DNA of 25,748 nucleotides from Alphaproteobacteria bacterium (GTDB lineage: Bacteria > Pseudomonadota > Alphaproteobacteria > Rhizobiales > Aestuariivirgaceae), in the NCBI GenBank assembly GCA_020441605.1, contig JAGRLX010000242.1, forward strand, positions 1 through 25,748, in the 5' to 3' direction. Shown here piece by piece: positions 1-7,194 of the stretch. Position 1 is the first letter of the stretch; every line of letters begins with the position of its first letter. The notes beneath the pieces are model-generated. The model was not told the origin of the DNA, ran no database searches, and saw only the letters and a list, made by a program, of their open reading frames with translations. Position numbers and translations under genes: made by a program.

Positions 1-204
1 CGTGGACGCAACTGACCGTTCATTTACAAACTCAACCTAATACGCAGGTACTCACTGGCTGAGAGACTAAGGCCTAGCGCCTTAAAAATGGACTAAGCCC
101 AAATGAAGAAATCGCAAATGGTGTAGCAGGCTTGGTCCATTTCAGGACAGTTGGAAGCGGTGGCGGTGTTTACATTTGCCCCCGGCTGCCCCATCTAGCG
201 CGCC
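1..204. other. Leader/intergenic region upstream of mnmA with RNA-like structure
   Basis: No gene is convincing here. Two open reading tails enter from the left edge (forward frames ending at 40 and 62), but both are too short to judge. The stretch is visibly less GC-rich than the genes. It holds a 6-bp hairpin (TAAGGC 68-73 with GCCTTA 79-84) and a 14-bp stem (86-99 with 129-142, one G-U wobble). A loop-to-downstream match (GCAAATG 114-120 with CATTTGC 173-179) could form a pseudoknot. I recognise no known RNA family. Confidence 0.5.
86..142 (+). ncRNA. Candidate structured leader or small RNA: 14-bp stem with 29-nt loop
   Basis: Bases 86-99 pair with 129-142 over 14 positions, 13 Watson-Crick and one U-G (94 with 134). 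In a reverse-strand transcript that pair would be an A-C mismatch, so the fold favours forward transcription. The loop 100-128 contains CAAATG twice (100-105 and 115-120). Its second copy matches CATTTGC at 173-179, giving a possible pseudoknot ending 25 nt before the mnmA ATG. There is no U-run after the stem, so it is not an ordinary intrinsic terminator. It could be a cis leader of mnmA or the end of an upstream RNA gene. Function is unknown. Confidence 0.35.
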
Positions 205-1359
205 ATGGGCATTTCGGTGGATATTCTTGCCAGGGTTCACGACAGTATCGGCATCGCCGGCGATCCGTCGTCGATCCGGATCGTTTGCGCCATGTCGGGC
301 GGGGTGGATTCCTCGGTAACTGCTGCTTTGCTCAAGGCCGCCGGCTACGATGTGGTCGGCATCACACTGCAGCTCTACGACCACGGTGAAGCAATCCAGC
401 GCAAGGGTGCCTGCTGCGCCGGCCAGGACATCCACGACGCCCGGCGGGTGGCGGCGGCCATCGGCATTCCCCATTATGTCCTCGACTTCGAATCGCGCTT
501 CAAGTCGGCCGTCATCGACCAATTCGCGGCCAGCTATCTCGCCGGTGAGACGCCCATTCCTTGCGTCACCTGCAACCAGACGGTGAAATTCGCCGATCTT
601 CTGGCCAGGGCGAAGGATCTCGACGCGGCAGCGCTGGCCACCGGACACTACATCGAAAGCCGGGCCAGGCCGGGGGAATCCGCCCGCCGCGATCTCTTCA
701 CCCCCGTCGATATGGCCCGTGACCAGAGCTATTTCCTCTTCGCCACGACCCAGGAGCAAATTGACTACTTGCGGTTTCCCCTGGGCAGCCTGAGCAAGGC
801 CGAGACCCGGGCCATTGCTGGCGATCTGGGGCTCGCGGTCGCCGGCAAGCCCGACAGCCAGGACATTTGCTTCGTGCCGGAAGGGCGCTATGCCGATCTC
901 ATTCTCAAGCTCAGGCCGGAAGGTGGCGAACCGGGTGAGATTGTTCACATTGATGGCCGGGTGCTTGGCCGCCATGCGGGGATCGTTCATTACACGATCG
1001 GTCAGCGGCGCGGCCTGGGGGTCGCCGAGGGCGAACCCCTCTATGTGATCAGGATCGATGCCGCCGAGCGGCGGGTGATCGTCGGCCCCCGTGCGGCGCT
1101 GCTGCGGCGTGACATTGCGGTCACCGGCCTCAACTGGCTGGGTGCGCGTCCGCTCGGGGCAGATGCGCAGCCGGTATTTGCTCGGATCCGGTCGACCCGG
1201 CCGCCTGTGCCCGGCGCCATTCGTCTGGGCGCGGCAGGACCTGTGGTGACGATCGCCGAAGGCGAATATGGCATTTCGCCGGGGCAGGCCTGCGTACTCT
1301 ACGAGAAAGCAGGCGCCGGTGCGCGGGTACTGGGCGGTGGCTTCATTGCCAGGGCTTGA
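205..1359 (+). CDS. mnmA: tRNA-specific 2-thiouridylase MnmA
   Basis: This cytoplasmic enzyme uses ATP and relayed persulfide sulfur to make 2-thiouridine at wobble U34 of the Lys, Glu and Gln tRNAs. The 384-residue protein carries the PP-loop SGGVDSS at residues 31-37. Its catalytic cysteines are C123 in the VTCNQ segment and C222 in DSQDICF, matching the two active cysteines of the family. The tRNA-binding linker and C-terminal beta barrel follow, and the length is normal. The ATG at 205 has no clear Shine-Dalgarno and gives about 29 residues before the PP-loop, slightly more than usual, so the true start could lie a little downstream. The downstream neighbour pcs has its own promoter, so mnmA is probably transcribed alone. 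Confidence 0.95.
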   Translation: MGISVDILARVHDSIGIAGDPSSIRIVCAMSGGVDSSVTAALLKAAGYDVVGITLQLYDHGEAIQRKGACCAGQDIHDARRVAAAIGIPHYVLDFESRFKSAVIDQFAASYLAGETPIPCVTCNQTVKFADLLARAKDLDAAALATGHYIESRARPGESARRDLFTPVDMARDQSYFLFATTQEQIDYLRFPLGSLSKAETRAIAGDLGLAVAGKPDSQDICFVPEGRYADLILKLRPEGGEPGEIVHIDGRVLGRHAGIVHYTIGQRRGLGVAEGEPLYVIRIDAAERRVIVGPRAALLRRDIAVTGLNWLGARPLGADAQPVFARIRSTRPPVPGAIRLGAAGPVVTIAEGEYGISPGQACVLYEKAGAGARVLGGGFIARA

Positions 1360-1426
1360 ACAGCGACCTCAAAAACCAGGGTCCCGGCAGCATTCTTTCC
1401 GGACGGGGACTGCGGCGCTGATCGAT

Positions 1427-1455
1427 TTGCCTTGCCAACGGCGCTTTTCTATAGT
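1427..1455 (+). promoter_or_regulatory. Predicted sigma-70 promoter of pcs
   Basis: TTGCCT (1427-1432) and TATAGT (1450-1455) are separated by 17 bp, the ideal spacing. Transcription would begin near 1462, ahead of the pcs ribosome site. This also argues against translation starting at the upstream in-frame codon at 1432. Confidence 0.6.
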
Positions 1456-1469
1456 CACTGCGCTTCATT

Positions 1470-1474
1470 AGGAG
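1470..1474 (+). promoter_or_regulatory. Ribosome binding site deciding the pcs start
   Basis: AGGAG at 1470-1474 lies 8 bases before GTG 1483. No comparable site precedes the ATG at 1432. Confidence 0.7.
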
Positions 1475-1482
1475 TTTGGGCC

Positions 1483-2280
1483 GTGGCCAAGATCAATCTG
1501 CATCCGAACCTCGACCGTGACGTGAAGAAGGGGGTGGCTTGGGCGGTTCATGCCTTCACCACCTGCGGGATTGTTCTGGGATTCCTGGCCCTTGTGGCGG
1601 TGCTCAAGAACGATCCGGTCGCGGCGTTCATGTGGCTTGGACTTGCGCTGTTTGTCGACGGGATTGACGGTACCCTGGCGCGCAAGGCGCGGGTGCTCGA
1701 ATATACGCCCAATGTCGACGGGCGAACGCTCGACAACGTCATCGATTTCTTCACCTACGTGGCCGTGCCGGCGTTGATGGTCTATTGGTTCAACATGACG
1801 CCGCTGGATTTCCTTTTCACCGGCCAGACCTGGAGCCTGATATCGGCCGCCGCCATCATGGCGGTGTCCTGCTATACGTTTGCAAATGTCGGGATGAAGT
1901 CCGACGACTATTATTTCGTCGGATTTCCGGCATTGTGGAATGTCGTGGTGCTCTATTTCTTCGTGCTTGAGAGTGGGCCGATCGTCAACCTGATCACCGT
2001 GGCCGCGCTCTGTGTCCTGACCTTCATCCCGATCAAGTTCGTGCATCCGCTGCGGGTGACCGACTGGCGCGAGATCACCATCCCGATGACGGTGCTGTGG
2101 GCCGCCATGTCGCTCAGCCTCATCCTTGCGGCGAAGGACCGCAGCGACTGGGGCCTGGTCGAGGACGTGCAACTCTGGGCGTGGATTGCGGCATCGATCT
2201 ACTTTGCCGGCATCTCGCTGTGGCGGACCTTCTTCAAGCGCACCGAGGAAAGCGACGCGGACACGGGTCAGCCAGCTTGA
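1483..2280 (+). CDS. pcs: Phosphatidylcholine synthase Pcs
   Basis: This integral membrane enzyme condenses CDP-diacylglycerol directly with choline to give phosphatidylcholine and CMP. The route is typical of alphaproteobacteria and other host-associated bacteria. The CDP-alcohol phosphotransferase motif is intact: DG-x2-AR at residues 62-67, then 12 residues, then G80-x3-D84-x3-D88. The 12-residue gap is characteristic of Pcs; most relatives have 8. Several hydrophobic segments span the rest of the 265-residue protein, a normal length. I chose the GTG at 1483 because of the AGGAG site and the promoter between 1427 and 1455; an ATG at 1432 would lie upstream of the predicted transcript start. 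The stop codon overlaps the -35 box of the following tRNA gene. Confidence 0.93.
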   Translation: MAKINLHPNLDRDVKKGVAWAVHAFTTCGIVLGFLALVAVLKNDPVAAFMWLGLALFVDGIDGTLARKARVLEYTPNVDGRTLDNVIDFFTYVAVPALMVYWFNMTPLDFLFTGQTWSLISAAAIMAVSCYTFANVGMKSDDYYFVGFPALWNVVVLYFFVLESGPIVNLITVAALCVLTFIPIKFVHPLRVTDWREITIPMTVLWAAMSLSLILAAKDRSDWGLVEDVQLWAWIAASIYFAGISLWRTFFKRTEESDADTGQPA

Positions 2281-2305
2281 CGCCGGGCCTCGATTCTCCC
2301 TATAT
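2277..2305 (+). promoter_or_regulatory. Predicted promoter of the tRNA-Met gene
   Basis: TTGACG (2277-2282) and CTATAT (2300-2305) have a 17-bp spacer, or 18 bp if TATATC is used. The expected start is near 2312, a few bases before the mature tRNA at 2320. The -35 box contains the pcs stop codon (2278-2280). Confidence 0.65.
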
Positions 2306-2319
2306 CGCGCTCACTCCTC

Positions 2320-2396
2320 GGCGGGGTAGCTCAGTTGGTTAGAGCACGGGAATCATAATCCTGGGGTCGGGGGTTCAACTCCCTCCCCCGCTACCA
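2320..2396 (+). tRNA. tRNA-Met (CAT), elongator type
   Basis: A complete 77-nt cloverleaf includes an encoded CCA. The acceptor stem is GGCGGGG with CCCCGCT, ending in a G1-U72 wobble. The D arm is GCTC/GAGC. The anticodon stem is CGGGA/TCCTG, with loop ATCATAA and anticodon CAT at 2354-2356. The T arm is GGGGG/CCCTC with TTCAACT in the loop. It lacks the three consecutive G-C pairs and C1-A72 mismatch of initiator tRNA. CAT could in principle be the lysidine-modified Ile2 tRNA, but the body resembles alphaproteobacterial elongator Met. Which amino acid it carries cannot be settled by reading alone. Confidence 0.93.
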
Positions 2397-2476
2397 CCTC
2401 CTTTCTGAAACGGTTTTAGATCCGGCGGCTGCGGCCCGTCTGGATTTCCCGGCCAGTTTGGGGGAAACTCCGCCGC

Positions 2477-2483
2477 GGGAGAG
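2477..2483 (+). promoter_or_regulatory. Ribosome binding site of the modE-like gene
   Basis: GGGAGAG at 2477-2483 is placed well for the ATG at 2489. It makes the in-frame GTG at 2483 unlikely, since that codon would overlap the site. Confidence 0.6.
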
Positions 2484-2488
2484 TGCAT

Positions 2489-2842
2489 ATGGCCCAGATC
2501 AGCATTCGTATCGATTTCGGACCGGATCAGCGCGTGGGACCGGGCAAGATTGAACTGCTTGAGCAGATCGCTGCCCATGGCTCGATCGCTGCCGGCGGCC
2601 GCGCCATGCGCATGTCCTACCGGCGGGCGTGGGAACTGATCGATGAGCTCAATCACATTTTCGGCAAGCCGGTGGTCAATTCCAAATCTGGCGGGCGCAA
2701 GGGCGGGGGCGCCACCCTGACGCCGCTGGGGCTGGGTCTCATCACGCGCTACCGGGCCATGGAACGTGCCGCCAGAACGGCAATCGATTCACATCTGGTG
2801 GCGCTGGACAGGGAGATCGGCACTACGGGCCCGCGGGGCTAG
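2489..2842 (+). CDS. Short ModE-type (LysR-like N-terminal) winged-helix regulator
   Basis: A 117-residue cytoplasmic DNA-binding protein matching only the N-terminal domain of the molybdate regulator ModE. A helix-turn-helix lies around residues 18-60, including the SYRRAWELID segment. A beta wing (GGRKGGGATLT) is at 69-79, and a C-terminal helix likely mediates dimerisation. Full ModE is about 260 residues and has two Mop domains that bind molybdate; these are absent, with no sign of a frameshift or remnant before modC. The gene is tail-to-tail with modC, 17 bp apart. It is therefore a plausible regulator of modABC, but it cannot sense molybdate in the classical way. Such stand-alone forms are known in alphaproteobacteria. 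Confidence 0.85.
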   Translation: MAQISIRIDFGPDQRVGPGKIELLEQIAAHGSIAAGGRAMRMSYRRAWELIDELNHIFGKPVVNSKSGGRKGGGATLTPLGLGLITRYRAMERAARTAIDSHLVALDREIGTTGPRG

Positions 2843-2859
2843 AGGCAGGCGGCGTCGCG

Positions 2860-3957
2860 TCAGTGTGCTTCGGGCGACACCGAGGTCCCGGCAAGCGACA
2901 AAGCCTTGACGATCACAAACAGGCGCCGGCCGGGCTCGATCTCGAGGACCTGCCGGGAGTGGCGGGTGATGCGGGCGACGATGCCGGAGCCGCCGCAATC
3001 GACGCGCACATAGACCGAGGTCTGGTCGCACGCGGAGATCCCGGCCACGGTGCCCTGGAATATGTTGAGGGCACTGATATGGCGCGGCCGCTCGGTGGCG
3101 AGCATCACTTCGCTGGCCTTGATCCGGAGCCGGACCGACTGTCCCCGATGTGCCACTTGCCCCGGAATCCAGGCTTCGCCGACGGGGCTGGCGAGCCTCG
3201 TCATGCGGGATTGCTCGTCATGGGCTTCCACGGCCATGTCGATGAAGGTGATGGTGTCGTCCAGCTCTCCTGCCGCGACGAGGTCCCGCCGGTTCATGAT
3301 TTCGGGCGTCGGGCCGAAGGCCGAAAGCCGCCCGCCCGACAACACCGCCACATGCGAGGCCAGGCGCGCGATTTCGGCCATGGCGTGGCTGACATAGATG
3401 ATCGGGATTCGCAGGTCGTCCCTGAGGCTCTCGATATAGGGGAGGATCTCGTCTTTGCGGGCCTGGTCGAGCGATGCCAGGGGCTCGTCCATCAGCAGCA
3501 AGTGCGGGGAGGCGAGGATGGCGCGGCCGATGGCCACCCGTTGCTTTTCACCGCCTGACAGGCGCTCCGGCCTGCGCTGCAGCAGATTGCCGATGCCGAG
3601 AAGGTCGATGATCTGCGCCTTGCGCGCGTAGCGTTCGGCACCCGGCGTGAACCATTGGCCATAGGCCAGGTTCTGGGCGACCGTCAGATGGGGAAAGAGC
3701 CGGGCATCCTGAAACACATAGCCGATGCGACGGCGATGGGCGGGGTGGCAAATGCCGCGGGCCGTATCGATGAGAACATGCCCGTTCACTGCCACCCGGC
3801 CGGCGCTGGGGCGGATCAGGCCGGCGATGATGTTGATCAAGGTGGTCTTGCCTGATCCCGACGCCCCGAAGATGCCGGTCAGGGTGCCGCCGCTTGCGAA
3901 GCGCACGTTCAGCTTGAAGCTTCCCTGTTGGTGCTCTACCGAGAGGTCAATGGTCAT
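2860..3957 (-). CDS. modC: Molybdate ABC transporter ATP-binding protein ModC
   Basis: ATPase of the high-affinity molybdate importer, on the cytoplasmic face of the membrane with ModB. The 365-residue protein has Walker A GASGSGKT at 31-38, the Q-loop VFQD near 81-84, the signature LSGGEKQ at 133-139 and Walker B LLLMDEP at 153-159. A C-terminal Mop/TOBE domain of about 70 residues follows, as expected for ModC. The frame stays open far upstream, but the ATG at 3957 overlaps the modB stop in an ATGA and gives the normal family N-terminus. It is the last gene of modABC and meets the modE-like gene tail-to-tail. Confidence 0.95.
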   Translation of the reverse strand: MTIDLSVEHQQGSFKLNVRFASGGTLTGIFGASGSGKTTLINIIAGLIRPSAGRVAVNGHVLIDTARGICHPAHRRRIGYVFQDARLFPHLTVAQNLAYGQWFTPGAERYARKAQIIDLLGIGNLLQRRPERLSGGEKQRVAIGRAILASPHLLLMDEPLASLDQARKDEILPYIESLRDDLRIPIIYVSHAMAEIARLASHVAVLSGGRLSAFGPTPEIMNRRDLVAAGELDDTITFIDMAVEAHDEQSRMTRLASPVGEAWIPGQVAHRGQSVRLRIKASEVMLATERPRHISALNIFQGTVAGISACDQTSVYVRVDCGGSGIVARITRHSRQVLEIEPGRRLFVIVKALSLAGTSVSPEAH

Positions 3958-4655
3958 TGGACAGCCAGTCGCCGACCGATCCGCCGCGCGAGCAGTTCCG
4001 ACAGGACGAGTGCGCCGAGGGAAATGGCAACGGAGATCGCCGTCAGGCGGAGGGCGCCGGCATCGCCTCCAGGCACCTGGGTGAAGGCGTAGATCGCCGT
4101 CGGCAAGGTCTGGGTTTCGCCCGGAATGTTGGATACGAAGGTCACGGTGGCGCCGAATTCGCCCATCGCCTTGGCGAAGCTCAGGATCATGCCGGCGACG
4201 ATGCCGGGCAGCGTGAGCGGAAGGGTGATGGTGGCAAAGACCCACAGGGAACTGGCGCCAAGGGTCGATGCGGCCGATTCGAGCCTGCGGTCGACCGCTT
4301 CGAGGGACAGCCGGATGGCACGGACCATCAAGGGGAACCCCATGACGGCGCAGGCGAGCGCGGCGCCGGTCCAGCGGAAGGAGAAGACGATGCCGCAGCA
4401 ATCGTCCAGAAATGCGCCAAGCGGCCCGCGGCGTCCGAACAGGAGCAGCAGCAGGTATCCGGTCACCACCGGCGGCAGCACTAGCGGAAGATGCACCAGC
4501 CCGTTCAGCAGCGATTTGCCCCAGAAGGTCGTGCGTGCGAGGAGCATTGAAACAAGAATGGCAGGCGGCAGACTGCAGACCATGGCGACCGCTGCCACCT
4601 TCACGCTCAACCGGACGGCGTTCCATTCATCCGGGCTGAGGGTGAGCCAGGTCAT
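3954..4655 (-). CDS. modB: Molybdate ABC transporter permease ModB
   Basis: Inner-membrane permease of the molybdate importer, 233 residues, the usual size. Hydrophobic segments are visible near residues 15-40, 55-75, 92-112, 140-162 and 203-225. The conserved EAA loop that docks on the ATPase is around 119-148 (ESAASTLGA at 126-134), followed by the family segment KAMGEFGATV near 162-171. The ATG at 4655 sits 2 bp after the modA stop and has no obvious Shine-Dalgarno, so translation is probably coupled to modA. Its own stop overlaps the modC start. Confidence 0.95.
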   Translation of the reverse strand: MTWLTLSPDEWNAVRLSVKVAAVAMVCSLPPAILVSMLLARTTFWGKSLLNGLVHLPLVLPPVVTGYLLLLLFGRRGPLGAFLDDCCGIVFSFRWTGAALACAVMGFPLMVRAIRLSLEAVDRRLESAASTLGASSLWVFATITLPLTLPGIVAGMILSFAKAMGEFGATVTFVSNIPGETQTLPTAIYAFTQVPGGDAGALRLTAISVAISLGALVLSELLARRIGRRLAVQ

Positions 4656-4657
4656 GT

Positions 4658-5464
4658 TCAGTTGGTAGCAGCCGGCGCCGGGCTGGTGAAGCCCTGCGTG
4701 CCGAACAGGTTCCGGGCCTTGGGCGACTGGAGATAGGTCAGGAAGGCGGCCGCGTCCGGGTTTGACGAGGCGGCCACCGGACCGGCGGGATAGACGATCG
4801 GATTGTGGCTATACGCCGGGAAAACGCCGATGATTCTGACCGCGGGTTCGGCCGCCGCATCGGTCTGGTAGACGATCCCGAGCGGCGCTTCGCCCGTCGC
4901 CACGAGCTTGAGGGCGGCGCGCACGTTTTCGGCTTGCGCAATCCTTGATTTGACCGACCCCCAGACGCCCAGCGTCTCGAGCGCCTGCTTGCCGTATTTG
5001 CCGGCCGGCACCGCCTTCACGTCGCCCATGGCGAGCCGGCCGCCGCCGAGCAGGCTTACGAGGGGAAAGCCCTTGGCAATTGTGGTCTCGGCTTTCGACT
5101 CCCGCGGCGCGATGAGGACGATCTCGTTCCCCAGCAACCGGATCACGCCGTCGAGCCGCACCAGGTTGCGGTCCGTGAGGTAGTTCATCCAGTCGAGATC
5201 GGCGGAGATGAAGATGTCGGCGGGGGCGCCCTGCTCGATCTGGCGGGCGAGGGCGGAACTGGCGGCGTAGGAGATGGTCACCTCTTTGCCGGTGTCCGCC
5301 ATCCAGACGGCGCGCACCTCGTCCAGCGCGGTCTTGAGGCTGGCCGCGGCGAAGACTGTCAGCCGCCCGGCCGCTGCTGCGGGCGTCGAGGCCGCCACCA
5401 CCGCGAGAACCAGGGCAGCCAGCGAAACCGCCAGACCCCGGCTCAGACTTCGGCGATCGATCAT
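4658..5464 (-). CDS. modA: Molybdate ABC transporter substrate-binding protein ModA
   Basis: Periplasmic protein that captures molybdate (and tungstate) for ModBC. The 268-residue precursor has a signal peptide over about residues 1-32, ending in an Ala-rich cleavage region. The mature start LTVFAAASLKTALDE carries the serine-containing anion-binding loop. Other family segments include SSALARQIEQGAPADIFISA and a C-terminal region with a GIVYQTDA motif. An upstream in-frame codon at 5521 is also open, but the ATG at 5464 has GGAG 6 bases ahead and starts exactly at the signal peptide. First gene of modABC; a Mo-box-like dyad lies 46 bp upstream. Confidence 0.94.
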   Translation of the reverse strand: MIDRRSLSRGLAVSLAALVLAVVAASTPAAAAGRLTVFAAASLKTALDEVRAVWMADTGKEVTISYAASSALARQIEQGAPADIFISADLDWMNYLTDRNLVRLDGVIRLLGNEIVLIAPRESKAETTIAKGFPLVSLLGGGRLAMGDVKAVPAGKYGKQALETLGVWGSVKSRIAQAENVRAALKLVATGEAPLGIVYQTDAAAEPAVRIIGVFPAYSHNPIVYPAGPVAASSNPDAAAFLTYLQSPKARNLFGTQGFTSPAPAATN

Positions 5465-5470
5465 GTCGTG

Positions 5471-5474
5471 CTCC
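5471..5474 (-). promoter_or_regulatory. Ribosome binding site deciding the modA start
   Basis: Reverse-strand GGAG lies 6 bases before the ATG at 5464. It supports that start over the upstream in-frame candidate at 5521. Confidence 0.6.
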
Positions 5475-5510
5475 GTGCGGCGCAGGGGCCGCAGAATGAT
5501 GGCGGCATTC

Positions 5511-5532
5511 GTAATATTCATTCAGCTATAAC
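5511..5532 (-). promoter_or_regulatory. Candidate Mo-box (ModE-type operator) ahead of modA
   Basis: On the reverse strand the sequence reads GTTATA, 10 bases, TATTAC. It is an imperfect dyad with one mismatch per 6-bp arm. Known Mo-boxes follow the pattern GTTATA(TA-N6-TA)TATAAC, which has the same 10-bp distance between outer arms. It is centred about 57 bp upstream of the modA ATG, in the expected promoter zone. The match is by eye only. Confidence 0.5.
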
Positions 5533-5710
5533 AAAACTGGAACTTGGGCAAGTGCCGGCAGTAAAGTGCGATACAGGGCACCCGGGACATTTACTTAAAC
5601 GGCCCAGCTCTGAAGGGGCGACGGAGTCGCGCATTCGAGCGTGATTGTTCAGCAGGTATGACGTTTGTCCATCTGGCCCATGCACTGGCCAGTGATGTTC
5701 GCGCCGCCAT

Positions 5711-6136
5711 TCAACCCGTGACGCGGCGCCCTTCGTCATCAATCATGAGGCTGCCGTCTTCCTTGTGGAAGGGGCCCTTTGGCCAGTGGTCGAGGAGGTC
5801 GAGGACGATTTCGCTGGGCCGGCAAAGGCGGACGCCCCTTGGCGAACAGACGATGGGCCGGTTGACCAGCACCGGGTGGGCCACCATGGCGGAGAGCAAT
5901 TGCGCATCAGTCACCGCGGGGTCGAGCAACCCCAGGTCCGCCGCCGGTGACTTGGTGGTCCGCAGGGCCTGGCGGGGAGTCAGGCAGGCGGCGGCCAGCA
6001 GGCCCTGCAGTTGGGGAATGGTCCATCCTGTTTTCAGATATTCGATCACGACCGGTTGATAACCGGCGGCCTCGATGATCGCGAGGACATTGCGCGACGT
6101 GCCGCAATCGGGATTGTGATGGATGACAATCGTCAT
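5711..6136 (-). CDS. arsC: Glutaredoxin-dependent arsenate reductase ArsC
   Basis: Cytoplasmic enzyme that reduces arsenate to arsenite, which the adjacent ACR3 carrier then exports. The 141-residue protein has the catalytic cysteine C11 in HNPDCGTSRN. Three arginines, R59, R93 and R106, sit at the positions of R60, R94 and R107 of the E. coli plasmid enzyme, offset by one like C11 against C12. This identifies the glutaredoxin-linked class, as opposed to the thioredoxin-linked one. The start overlaps the ACR3 stop in an ATGA, so the two are translationally coupled. It is the last gene of the ars operon; no convincing terminator follows. Confidence 0.95.
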   Translation of the reverse strand: MTIVIHHNPDCGTSRNVLAIIEAAGYQPVVIEYLKTGWTIPQLQGLLAAACLTPRQALRTTKSPAADLGLLDPAVTDAQLLSAMVAHPVLVNRPIVCSPRGVRLCRPSEIVLDLLDHWPKGPFHKEDGSLMIDDEGRRVTG

Positions 6137-7173
6137 CTGCTGGACTCCAAACGTGCTGCCGACCCTCTTTCATACCAGGCCTTGCTGGCATTCACGATCT
6201 TGACCAGCGACAGCATGACCGGAACTTCGATCAGAACGCCGACAACCGTGGCGAGGGCGGCACCCGACTCGAAGCCGAACAGGCTGATGGCGGTGGCGAC
6301 AGCGAGTTCGAAGAAATTACTTGCGCCGATGAGGGCCGAGGGCCCGGCCACGCAGTGTTCCTCGCCCGAGACCTTGTTGACCAGATAGCCGATGGCGAAG
6401 ATGGCATAGCCCTGGATGGCGATGGGAACCGCGAGGAGGGCGATCACCAATGGCTGGGCGATGATCTGTTCGCCCTGGAAGGCGAACAGCAGCACGAGTG
6501 TCGCCAGGAGAGCGATGAGCGAAGCGGGCTGTATGGCCTTGAGAAAGCGCTCCAGTCCGCCGGTCGCCGTCAACCGGCCGCGCAGCACCTGGGAGATGAT
6601 GACTGGAACGACGATGTAAAGCACGACGGAGAGCAGCAGTGTCTCCCATGGAATGACGATCGACGAGAGGCCCAGCAGCAGAGCCACGATGGGGGCGAAG
6701 AGCACCACCATCACGGCGTCATTCAGTGCCACCTGGCTCAGCGTGAAATGGGGCTCACCCTTGGTGAGGTTGCTCCAGACGAAGACCATCGCCGTGCAGG
6801 GGGCGGCGCCCAGCAGGATGAGGCCGGCGATGTAGCTCTCGATCTGCATTTCAGGCAGCAGCGGGCGGAACAGCCAGCCCACGAAGATCCAGCCGAGAAC
6901 CGCCATGGTGAAGGGCTTGATCGCCCAGTTGACGATCAGGGTGATGCCGATCCCGCGCCAGTGCTTGGCCACCTGGCCCAGTGCCCGGAAGTCGATCTTG
7001 ACCAGCATCGGAATGATCATCAGCCAGATCAGCACCGCGACGGGGAGATTCACTTTGGCGAGCTCGAGGGAGGCGATGGTGCCAAAGAGGCCGGGCATCG
7101 TCTGACCCAGAGCTATGCCGGCGACGATGCAGAGAAAGACCCAGAGCGTAAGATAGCGTTCGAAGAGTGACAT
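6133..7173 (-). CDS. arsB: ACR3-family arsenite efflux transporter
   Basis: Inner-membrane carrier that exports arsenite using the proton gradient. The 346-residue protein has about ten hydrophobic segments. It shows the ACR3 signature APCTAMVFVWS with the essential cysteine C126 in the fourth segment, and the later motif ASNFFELAVA with the conserved glutamate. These separate it from the unrelated ArsB family, although databases often use the arsB symbol for both. It starts 21 bp after arsR and overlaps arsC by four bases, so arsR-acr3-arsC is one operon under ArsR control. Confidence 0.94.
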   Translation of the reverse strand: MSLFERYLTLWVFLCIVAGIALGQTMPGLFGTIASLELAKVNLPVAVLIWLMIIPMLVKIDFRALGQVAKHWRGIGITLIVNWAIKPFTMAVLGWIFVGWLFRPLLPEMQIESYIAGLILLGAAPCTAMVFVWSNLTKGEPHFTLSQVALNDAVMVVLFAPIVALLLGLSSIVIPWETLLLSVVLYIVVPVIISQVLRGRLTATGGLERFLKAIQPASLIALLATLVLLFAFQGEQIIAQPLVIALLAVPIAIQGYAIFAIGYLVNKVSGEEHCVAGPSALIGASNFFELAVATAISLFGFESGAALATVVGVLIEVPVMLSLVKIVNASKAWYERGSAARLESSR

Positions 7174-7194
7174 GGTGTGATCCGGAGTGGCGGG

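Noticed and set aside
2..62. Open reading tails entering from the left edge (stops at 40 and 62)
   Set aside because: Twelve and nineteen codons only, with no recognisable residues; cannot be told from non-coding sequence.
1381..1410. GTCCC/GGGAC hairpin after mnmA
   Set aside because: Only five pairs, a 20-base loop and no U-run; too weak to call a terminator.
2455..2469. AGTTT-GGGGG-AAACT inverted repeat 20 bp before the modE-like gene
   Set aside because: Five-base arms are common by chance and there is no match to a known operator.
3958..4626. Open frame extending modC upstream to give a 588-residue protein
   Set aside because: It runs across modB in another frame. The ATG at 3957 gives the normal ModC N-terminus and overlaps the modB stop.
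5683..5694. Perfect 12-bp palindrome CACTGGCCAGTG 16 bp past the arsC stop
   Set aside because: No loop-forming length and no U-run, so not a terminator; no reason to call it an operator.
6355..7170. 271-residue forward open frame opposite the ACR3 gene
   Set aside because: The composition (strings of Asp, Gly, Gln, His) is that of the antisense of a membrane protein.
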